A stretch of 6,222 nucleotides of DNA from a bacterium. Its GTDB lineage: Bacteria > Bacillota_I > Bacilli_A > Mycoplasmatales > Mycoplasmoidaceae. Where the stretch lies: NCBI GenBank assembly GCA_017633195.1, contig JAGBPV010000081.1:1-6222 (forward strand). The letters are read 5' to 3'. A model generated the notes under the pieces. That model ran no database searches. It was given only the letters and a program-made list of their open reading frames with translations, and had not been told where the DNA came from. The first letter of the stretch is position 1. Every line of letters starts with the position of its first letter. This document shows positions 1 through 6,222 of this stretch, one piece after another. A program made the translations under genes and the position numbers.

Positions 1-82
1 AATAGATTTTAGTATTTATAACACCTTAAATCCTAAATTAAATCTTAATAAAGATAATGCATATTCTATTCTTGCTCCATTA
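1..82 (+). repeat. Direct repeat, copy A (3' end of mod copy 1)
   Basis: Bases 1-82 equal 6141-6222 at 81 of 82 positions; the one difference is T at 80 versus C at 6220, synonymous in leucine. Both copies lie in the same reading frame of mod genes. The repeat probably extends beyond both window ends, so its true length is not visible. Confidence 0.95.
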
Positions 83-106
83 TTAGATCATATTGGAGAA
101 GAATAA
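2..106 (+). CDS. mod: Type III DNA methyltransferase, C-terminal end (mod copy 1, 5'-truncated by the window)
   Basis: The first 34 codons of the window run in one open frame ending in DHIGEE and TAA at 104-106. Identity rests on the downstream copy: bases 1-82 match 6141-6222, the 3' part of a gene with clear Mod motifs, except for one synonymous base (TTA versus CTA leucine at 80-82). No catalytic motif lies in the visible part, so activity and phase state cannot be judged. The stop overlaps the res start in TAATG, and the last codons supply the res ribosome binding site. This is the usual mod-res order of type III systems and suggests translational coupling. Function (sequence-specific N6-adenine methylation and target recognition) is inferred from homology to copy 2. 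Confidence 0.85.
   Translation: MDFSIYNTLNPKLNLNKDNAYSILAPLLDHIGEE
95..100 (+). promoter_or_regulatory. Ribosome binding site of res
   Basis: GGAGAA lies five bases before the ATG at 106 and inside the last codons of mod copy 1. It is a good match to the anti-Shine-Dalgarno sequence and supports the ATG at 106 as the res start. Neither of the other two genes in the window has such a site. Confidence 0.7.
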
Positions 107-2421
107 TGATAGTACTAAAAGAATGTCAACAAGAAGCAGTTAACAAATTATTTGAAAAATATCTAGAATCTAAAAATCAAATTCATAAAGAAATTTATTT
201 CCAAGCACCAACAGGTGCTGGAAAAACTTTAATATTATGTACATTATGCGACAAGATTGTTCAATATAATAAGAAATGCATTATTTTATTTGTAAGTATA
301 TCAACTGGAGATATTCAAGTACAAAACTATGATAAATCTTGTTTATATCGATCAAAAAATAATTACAAATATACTTCATATTTAATTAAAAGTCCAAGCA
401 AAAATAATACTAATTCCAAACTTGATACAATTATTCAAATTCCTTTAAAAAATCATCAAGTTTATTTCATGGGTAGTAGTTCATATAAAGATAAAGCTAA
501 ATTATGTGATGAGAATATTTTGCAATTATTTCTTGATCATGCTAAAAAAGATGGATATGAAATCATTTATATTAGAGATGAAGCACACATTGGTACTAAG
601 AAAGATAATAATACTAAAAATTTAGATCAACTATTGAATAAGTATGCTAATTTAACTTATTATGTTTCTGCAACTTTAGAACAAGAGCACAAAATTCATG
701 TAAAAATCAAAATGGAAGACGCTATTAATGATGGATTAGTTAAATCTAATCTAATTCTATATGCTGGAATAGATGAAGATAATATTACAAGTAAACAATT
801 ATATGAACAAGCAATAAATGAATTTAAGGAAGTTAAAAAGAAATATCAGGCATTAAATTATGGAATTAATCCTTGTATGCTTATTCAAATAAAAAATACT
901 AAAAAAGAAGACAAAGAAAAAGAGCAAGCACTAATTAAGGAATTAACTACTACAATTAATGAACATCGATTAAAGTATCTAGTTTATACTGAAGATAACA
1001 AAAAAGAATCTAACACAAGATTCTTTAATAATAAAAGTAATTTATCAGCAAAAGAAAAAGCTATAATTACTGCTAATGATTCAATTATTGATGTGATTAT
1101 TTTTAAAGTCTCATTAGCAACAGGATGAGATATTCCTAGAGCTAATATGTTATTACAATTAAGAGAAATTTATTCAGATACTTTAGATGTTCAAACTATT
1201 GGAAGAATTAGAAGAAATGTTTTAGCAAGAAAATTAAAACCAAATGAAGATATTTTAGACAATTATTATATTTATTCTAATGTGCCAAAGAAAAAGAATG
1301 ATAAATGTCAAACTTGAAAACATAATGATCAAGTTATTTTAACAAAAGATTTTTCAACAATTATTTTACAGGAAAATGATCTAAATAATTCTAAAGAAAA
1401 AGAACCAGAAATAGATGATATTTATGAAGGTTTAATTACATGATTTAAAAGACACAATAAATTTACTGATGGTGTAATTAATAAGAAAAATTACCATACA
1501 ATCCTTGCTTATTTTCAAGAAGAAGTTTTACAAAATAAACAATATGAATATGAATTAGAAATAGATTTGCTTTTCTTAGATGAAGAACATAAAAACAAAG
1601 CTTATTTAGTTTCAGAAAAAATTGTTAATATTTTTCAAGTTGATGATCTTTGAAATAAAAAAATTACTTGTTATAATGATACATCTTTTGAAGAATTTAT
1701 AAATAATTTTGTGATATATTACGCAAAAAAATACAACTTTAATCCACATGTAATTAAGTTATTCTTACTTGATCATAAATATAAAAATTGTTTAAGTCAT
1801 TTAATTGATCAATATAACAATATGAATGAGAAAAAGAAGTATAAATATGTAATTGGTCCAATTGTTAAATTACCAGTTAAAACAATTGAATATGTGACTG
1901 ATCAAAAAGAAAATAATAAATTAAAACTAAAGGATGGATTATTAAAATATCTTTATTGAATTCCTGATGAACAAGAAACAAAACACAAAGAAGAATTTAT
2001 ATATAGTGATTCAGTTGGTGAAAAAAAATTTACTGAAAAGATGTTAGATTTGTTTGATAAACTCACTAAGAACAAAAATATTCATGTAATGTTATTAAGA
2101 AATTATTTAAATAATTCAAGTTTTAAATATGAATATATTGATAAACAACCTTGTATAAAAAAGAGGGTTCATTATCCTGATTTTATAATTGAAAAAAATA
2201 ATAATATTTATGTTTGTGAAATTAAATCAGATAATGATTATGATGCAATTAAAACTGAAGAATTAAAAAAAGCATATAAAGAATATTCAACATTAAATGA
2301 TTATCATTATTTAATATTAAGTTATATAACAAAAAATAATTTTCGCTGAATACATTATTATCAAGGTGAAATATATCAAGATAAAGAAATAAGTGATGAT
2401 TTGACTTCTATCTTTAATTAA
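106..2421 (+). CDS. res: Type III restriction enzyme, Res subunit (SF2 helicase plus PD-(D/E)XK nuclease)
   Basis: The reading frame codes for 771 residues when TGA is tryptophan (TGA at 1126, 1315, 1441, 1651, 1957, 2347). Visible superfamily 2 motifs are a Q-like segment LKECQQEA (4-11), Walker A QAPTGAGKT (33-41), Walker B DEAH (158-161), motif III SAT (188-190), motif V ending GWD (340-342) and motif VI QTIGRIRR (363-370). A C-terminal PD-(D/E)XK nuclease site is seen as PD (691-692) followed by E-I-K (705-707). This is the Res architecture: an ATP-driven motor that works in complex with Mod and cuts beside unmodified, inversely oriented sites. It is shorter than EcoP15I-type Res (about 970 residues), but all key motifs are present, so it looks functional. 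It starts with a one-base overlap (TAATG) to mod copy 1. An A8 run (2021-2028) lies between motor and nuclease parts and is in frame here. Confidence 0.93.
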
Positions 2422-2460
2422 TTAGTTGAGATTATTTTTAATTATTATTTATACAATTTA

Positions 2461-2491
2461 TGTAGACATCGGGATTCATTTTGGACAAAAT
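2461..2491 (+). mobile_element. Possible left-end remnant of an IS3 family (IS150-like) element
   Basis: The segment starts TGTA, has a short GC-richer part (CATCGGG) and then TTTTGGACAAAAT. This resembles the TGTA...TTGGAC layout of terminal inverted repeats in the IS150 group of IS3. It is also less AT-rich than its surroundings. About 75 bases on, an ATG at 2538 opens only 13 codons (MNQITVKIYKMI), which could be a wrecked OrfA start. I find no matching right end (a reverse complement with GTCCAAAA) nearby and no transposase, so this would be a solo end. The call is resemblance from memory only. Confidence 0.25.
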
Positions 2492-2717
2492 AACTTTAAA
2501 AGATAAAAAACAAACGAGTGAATTTAACTATTCAATCTATATGAATCAAATAACTGTAAAAATCTATAAAATGATTTAAAAAATAAGACTTAAAAAATTA
2601 TTGATAATCCAATTTTACTTTACTTATTAATACATTACTATTTTTATCATTAATTGATTTTAGTTATGTATTGAGTCAAATTTTAAAAAATAATTCAATA
2701 TTATAAATAAGAAAATA

Positions 2718-2750
2718 AGATATAAGTTTCTATAAAAATATCTCTTTTTT
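2718..2750 (+). terminator. Weak hairpin followed by a T run
   Basis: AGATAT (2718-2723) can pair with ATATCT (2738-2743) around a 14-base loop, and CTTTTTT follows directly (2744-2750). The order stem then T run fits a rho-independent terminator for transcription coming from res. The stem is AT-rich and the loop long, so it would be weak. In DNA this AT-rich, such a structure can arise by chance. Confidence 0.3.
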
Positions 2751-2772
2751 AAGAAATAGATTACTATTGCAG

Positions 2773-2785
2773 TATTATCTATAAT
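2773..2785 (+). promoter_or_regulatory. Candidate -10 boxes of the DUF262 gene (leaderless start)
   Basis: Two overlapping-type boxes stand directly before the ATG at 2787: TATTAT (2773-2778) and TATAAT (2780-2785). Using the first, transcription would start at about the ATG itself, giving a leaderless mRNA, which agrees with the absence of any Shine-Dalgarno sequence. Using the second, the transcript would begin inside the gene. No good -35 box is visible, which is common in mollicute promoters. The same TAT(A/T)ATCTAT wording precedes mod copy 2. Confidence 0.5.
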
Positions 2786-2786
2786 T

Positions 2787-4528
2787 ATGCAAGTATATGC
2801 TAGAGCATTAGTAGATGATATTTTAAACAAAGCAAATAGACAATTTGTGATTCCAATTTATCAAAGACCCTATACATGACAAGAAGATCAATGTGATCGA
2901 TTACTAGATGATATTTATAATTCTGCACAAAATCAAAAAGAACATTTTTTAGGTTGTATTGTGCATCAACAAGAAAAAGATATGGATGTTAACAATATGA
3001 AATTGTATTTAGTTGATGGGCAACAAAGAATCACTACAATTATGTTAATTGCTAAAGCTTTAAATTTAATAGCAGTTAATATTTATCCAAATGAAGAAAA
3101 TGCAATCTATGTTTCAAAAAAGACAAATGAACTTATTTATATTGATCGCGATGAAGCAAAAAAGGTTATAAATTAAAAACCTCTTATTATGATGAAAAAT
3201 ATTTTCACGAAATCATGACTTGTAATGATCTAAAAATTTTAGAAGATAATGATTCAAAAAACAATATTAAAACCAATTTTATTCATATTTATAACTCATT
3301 ACTTGATGAAATAAAAAACAAGAAAAAAGATATAAGAAGTGATATTTATAATGGATTATTAGAATTAAAAATTGTAGAAATTCAATTAAGTACTATTGAT
3401 AATCCTCAAGAAATCTTTGAATCTATTAATTCATTAGGAGTTAAATTAACAGCAGTAGATAGTATTAAAAACTATTTATTTTTAAATAATGATTCAAAAG
3501 AATTGCTTGAAGAAAAGTGAAAACCAATGCAAGATAAATTAATTCAATATGAAAATATGAAAGATTTCATAATGCACTATTTGGTTTGAAAAAAAGAAGG
3601 AACAAATGTCAAAAAAAAGAATTTATATGAAGAATATATAAATTTTGCTAAAGAAGAGTTAGCTAAAAATAAGACAAAACAGGATTTGATTAATGATTTG
3701 TATGATGCTGCAGAAGTTTATGAAGTACTTTTGCATAAAAGCAAAAACTATAATGATATTATTAATAATTTAACACAAGAATTTCGTGATCTAGGTCAAA
3801 CAACTTCTTGCGCTTTCTTATTAAGAGTACTTTTAGATTACAAAAATAAACTTATTAATGATGAAGAATTAGCTAAAGTTATCAATTTCATCCTCGTATT
3901 TATTGTTAGAAGACTAATTTGTGAAGTTGCAAATAATTTATTAAGACCATTAATGTTTGGTCTGTATGATAAATTATTTAAAAAGAATCCCCAAAATAAA
4001 AAGAATTATTATGAAACTATTTATAACAGTCTAATAAATTCTAAAAATGATGATAGAATGCCAACTGATAGTGAAGTAAGACAAAAACTTTTAACTCTTG
4101 ATTTATATGATAATAAAAAACTTTGTAAATCATTACTATTTAAGATTGAAAATGGAAGATACCCACATATTTATCATGAATATGTGAGTACAAAAGAAGT
4201 AAGTATAGAACATATTATACCAATAGAACTTTCAGAAGGATGAAAGCAAGATTTAGGAGAAAATTATTTAGATATACATAATAAATATTTACATACTTTA
4301 GGGAATCTTTCTTTAAGTTCAGTCCAAAAAAATAGCAAAATGTCTAATGATTCTTTTTTACAAAAAAAGAAGATATTATTAAGTGATGAAAGCAAATTTA
4401 ATGTTTTAAACAAAATGCTTGAAAAGTTGGATAAATTTACTGAACAAGATTTGATAAACAGAACAAATGAATTAACACAAAAAGTTATTGAAAGATATGA
4501 TTTTTTCAAACCAAATGTTAATAAATAA
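2787..4528 (+). CDS. DUF262-DUF1524 (GmrSD-like) nuclease, split by a -1 frame change
   Basis: The protein is recognisable only across two frames. Frame one (2787-3176) gives 129 residues with the DUF262 marks IPIYQRPY (22-29), W31 and DGQQR (77-81), then TAA. The other frame continues from about 3164 with FESINSLGVKL (typical of DUF262) and a C-terminal DUF1524 HNH-like part: SIEHIIP (H476 of the joined product), GNLSL (N507) and NSKMSN (N516). Joined, it has 580 residues, usual for this family. TGA codons at 2877, 3518, 3587 and 4241 are tryptophan. The DGQQR motif serves nucleotide use or modification sensing in GmrSD, BrxU and SspE, which restrict modified DNA; which modification is sensed here cannot be told. 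The frames meet at A_AAA_AAG (3158-3164). Possible readings are programmed -1 frameshifting, loss of one A (pseudogene or OFF state), or a sequencing error. It is a separate transcription unit between res and mod copy 2. The ATG at 2787 was chosen because the family match starts right there; no ribosome binding site is present. Confidence 0.82.
3158..3164 (+). other. Slippery heptamer A_AAA_AAG at the frame change
   Basis: The upstream frame reads GCA AAA AAG GTT, so the heptamer is in the exact phase X_XXY_YYZ needed for -1 slippage, the same heptamer as in E. coli dnaX. After slipping, reading resumes with GGT TAT AAA TTA, which is the frame of the rest of the DUF262-DUF1524 protein. The zero-frame TAA follows ten bases later (3174-3176). 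A short stem AGGTT (3163-3167)/AACCT (3178-3182) lies here, but it overlaps the heptamer and is weak. No Shine-Dalgarno-like stimulator is visible upstream. One extra A would also restore the frame. Confidence 0.6.
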
Positions 4529-4593
4529 TCTTTATTTCAATGCACCATTCATTTTTTGCTTAATATTATTTAAGAAAAATTTAAAAAATATAA

Positions 4594-4630
4594 ACATTGA
4601 CATGAGATTTAAACAAAAATAAATCAATGT
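4594..4630. repeat. Inverted repeat ACATTGA / TCAATGT upstream of mod copy 2
   Basis: Seven-base arms at 4594-4600 and 4624-4630 are perfect inverted copies with a 23-base spacer. The right arm covers the place where a -35 box for the TATAAT at 4644 would lie. The left arm overlaps a TTGACA (4597-4602), itself about 16 bases before a weak ATAAAT. It could be an operator or a hairpin, or chance in AT-rich DNA. Confidence 0.3.
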
Positions 4631-4643
4631 CTAAAATAAAAAC

Positions 4644-4649
4644 TATAAT
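4644..4649 (+). promoter_or_regulatory. -10 box (TATAAT) of mod copy 2
   Basis: A perfect TATAAT ends 11 bases before the ATG at 4661. Transcription would begin about four bases before the start codon, so the mRNA would be almost leaderless. The bases between (CTATTAATATT) contain no Shine-Dalgarno sequence. No clear -35 box stands 17 bases upstream. Confidence 0.55.
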
Positions 4650-4660
4650 CTATTAATATT

Positions 4661-6222
4661 ATGGAACAATTACAAGAATTAATAAATAATAAAATTGATT
4701 ATTTCAAGAATGCAAAAGGTATTAATGAAGATCAATTTAAAGTAATATCAATTGCTTTAAAAAAAGTCACAAGTCAAGATGAACTAAATGCCTTGGTTGC
4801 ATTATTTGATAGTAGAGTTGGTTTTGGTTTTAAATTTGATGCTGCACCACACATAAAAGATGTTACATCTATTCCAGTATTAAAAAAAGATTTATTGCAT
4901 CAAATTAAATCTGAACCAACACCAACTTTTAATTTCAATAGTAATACTCCACACACACACACACACAGAATGATATTTTGATAATTGGAGAGAATTTTGA
5001 AGTATTACAAAATTTACTAATTACTCACAAAAATAGAATTGACATTATTTATATTGATCCACCTTATAACACTGGTGGAACTAATTTAGGGTATAAAGAT
5101 AAATTCAGTAAAAATGCTTGATTAAATTTAATGAAGCAAAGAATGGAAATTGCTTATGATTTATTAACTGATGATGGTGTAATTTTCATTTCATTAGATG
5201 ATAATATGCAAGCTTATTTTAAAGTTATGATGGATAGTATTTTTGGTGAAGAGAATTTTATATGTACATTTATTTGACAAAAAAATTATTCTCCTAAAAA
5301 TAATAATAAATTTGTTTCTGTAGATCATGATTATGTACTTTGTTATGCAAAAAATAAATTAATATTAGATAGTTTTGAACACCTTGAAAGAAGTGAAGAA
5401 AATAATATTCAATATAAATATGATGATCAAGATGGAAATGGATTATATAGATTAAGTGATTTAACAACACAAGGACAAAAAGGTTATTCAATTTTTTATA
5501 ATGGTATTGAATATAAAGAATCATCTCCAAATGGTTGACTATATAACAAAGAGAAAATGGATCAATTAATAAAAGAAAATAGAATTTATTTTCCAACTAA
5601 TAAAGAAGGAAGACCATCATTAAAAAGATATTTAAAAGATGTTAATGGAGTAATCAGTAAAACAATTCTAACATTTGATAAAGTTGGTCATACTGATGAA
5701 AATCAAAAAATTCTTGATTCTATTCTTGGATTAAATGAAAATAAAGAAAGAAAATTTTCATACCCTAAAGGAACCAAACTAATTAAATACCTAATTAATC
5801 TATGTCCTAAAAAAGATAATCAAATTATCTTAGATTTCTTTGCAGGAAGTGGTACAACTGGACAAGCAGTATGAGAACTAAATAAACAAGATCAAGGAAA
5901 TAGACAATTTATTTTATGTACAAAAGAATTTGATAGTGATGATAACAATAAAGCAAATCATATTGGATATGGTGTTTGCTTTGAACGTTTATATAGAATA
6001 AGTACTGGTAAAAGTACAAATAATGAAAGTTTTGAATGATTAAAGAAAAATGAACCTTTTAATAAAGCATTAGATGTATATAGTATTAAACATGTAGATA
6101 TTAGTATTAATAAGAATGCACATAATGAATATTTAAATGAAATAGATTTTAGTATTTATAACACCTTAAATCCTAAATTAAATCTTAATAAAGATAATGC
6201 ATATTCTATTCTTGCTCCACTA
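4661..6222 (+). CDS. mod: Type III DNA methyltransferase Mod (copy 2), phase-OFF by CA-repeat frameshift, 3' end outside the window
   Basis: The start frame encodes an N-terminal part with no catalytic motif, runs through a CA repeat (4950-4967) into HTHTHRMIFW and stops at TAA 4982-4984 (107 residues). The rest of the protein is open in the frame one base back, from QNDILIIGENFEVL to the window end. It has the beta-class order: catalytic DPPY (5056-5067, residues 132-135 if repaired), a long recognition region, then FAGSG (5839-5853, residues 393-397) for AdoMet binding. This is the N6-adenine methyltransferase and target-recognition subunit of a type III system. TGA at 5119, 5275, 5536, 5872 and 6037 is tryptophan. 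With 8 or 11 CA units the frame is whole; 520 codons lie in the window, and by analogy with copy 1 about 7 more plus a stop would follow (about 527 residues). The tract falls in a linker before the catalytic core, so extra His-Thr pairs are probably tolerated. It is OFF as sequenced. Confidence 0.88.
4950..4967 (+). repeat. (CA)9 simple-sequence contingency tract in mod copy 2
   Basis: Nine perfect CA units lie inside the coding region, encoding alternating His and Thr. Dinucleotide tracts change length by slipped-strand mispairing. Counting frames, 8 or 11 units join the N-terminal frame to the methyltransferase core (TPHTHTQNDILIIG), whereas 9 (this sequence) and 10 lead to early stops or the wrong frame. 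Tracts of this sort in type III mod genes are known to make phase-variable methylation switches in other bacteria. Confidence 0.88.
6141..6222 (+). repeat. Direct repeat, copy B (3' part of mod copy 2)
   Basis: Second copy of the 82-base repeat at a distance of 6140 bases, in the methyltransferase frame (IDFSIYNTLNP and onward). Near identity at DNA level, including synonymous positions, implies recent duplication or gene conversion between the two mod genes. Confidence 0.95.

Larger units (their letters stand above)
2422..2786. other. Intergenic region without a convincing gene
   Basis: These 365 bases between res and the DUF262 gene contain stops in all frames and no protein I recognise. 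The longest + strand stretch with any coding look is 32 codons from TTG at 2481 to TAA at 2579, and it has no ribosome binding site. The region holds an IS-end-like segment at 2461-2491, imperfect repeats of ATAACT followed by T or G and TAAAA (from 2490 and 2549), a hairpin with T run (2718-2750) and the promoter at its right end. It may be the scar of a lost mobile element. Confidence 0.6.

Noticed and set aside
1126..2349. TGA codons that would break res into several pieces
   Set aside because: Each lies in a continuous frame and within conserved sequence such as the GWD of motif V, so they encode tryptophan in the mollicute code and are not nonsense mutations.
2481..2579. Small protein of 32 codons starting with TTG
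   Set aside because: There is no ribosome binding site and no recognisable family, and the segment overlaps the suspected IS end, so coding is unlikely.
4264..4509. Open reading frame of 81 codons on the - strand
   Set aside because: It lies antisense to the conserved DUF1524 part of the GmrSD-like gene, has no family resemblance and reflects AT-rich codon usage on the other strand.
3215..4528. Second half of the DUF262 gene as an independent gene starting at ATG 3215
   Set aside because: The break falls inside the DUF262 domain, codons 3164-3214 continue the family sequence upstream of that ATG, and there is no ribosome binding site before it.
4559..4574. Short hairpin CTTAA / TTAAG after the DUF262 gene as a terminator
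   Set aside because: The five-pair AT stem is weak and is followed by A-rich sequence and not by a T run, so it does not fit a rho-independent terminator on the + strand.
5294..5596. Open reading frame of 100 codons on the - strand, rich in hydrophobic residues and histidine
   Set aside because: It is antisense to the recognition region of mod copy 2. Its membrane-like look comes from complementing AT-rich codons, and there is no promoter or ribosome binding site for it.

Overview
The window is very AT-rich DNA in which TGA must be read as tryptophan. Six in-frame TGA codons in the restriction gene, four in the DUF262 gene and five in the downstream methyltransferase all sit inside conserved protein sequence; GWD of helicase motif V is one example. 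This points to a mollicute of the Mycoplasma/Ureaplasma type (translation table 4). I cannot name the species. All genes are on the + strand and the region is a restriction/defence island.

Layout: (1) 2-106 is the last 34 codons of a type III DNA methyltransferase gene (mod, copy 1). (2) 106-2421 is an intact type III restriction subunit gene (res), overlapping mod copy 1 by one base in TAATG. (3) 2422-2786 has no convincing gene. It holds a possible IS3/IS150-like end remnant, a weak hairpin followed by a T run, and the promoter of the next gene. (4) 2787-4528 encodes a GmrSD-like DUF262-DUF1524 nuclease. It is split by a -1 frame change exactly at the heptamer A_AAA_AAG (3158-3164). (5) 4529-4660 is a short intergenic region with a TATAAT box placed for a nearly leaderless start. 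(6) 4661 to the window end is a second type III mod gene. It carries a (CA)9 tract at 4950-4967 and is out of frame (phase OFF) in this sequence; 8 or 11 units would restore it. Its last 82 bases match the first 82 bases of the window except for one synonymous change, so the two mod genes have nearly identical 3' ends.

How they would work together: type III Mod dimers provide target recognition and N6-adenine methylation, and Res joins them to translocate on and cut unmodified DNA. Here one visible res lies directly behind mod copy 1, and a second, phase-variable mod lies about 2.2 kb downstream of res. Switching the CA tract could therefore add or remove a specificity and change the methylome. 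The DUF262-DUF1524 gene between them is of the family that includes modification-dependent nucleases (GmrSD, BrxU, SspE), so the island may pair classical restriction with restriction of modified DNA. Two of the three genes whose full or partial coding bodies can be followed are interrupted at short repeats. That could be switching, recoding, decay or sequencing error.
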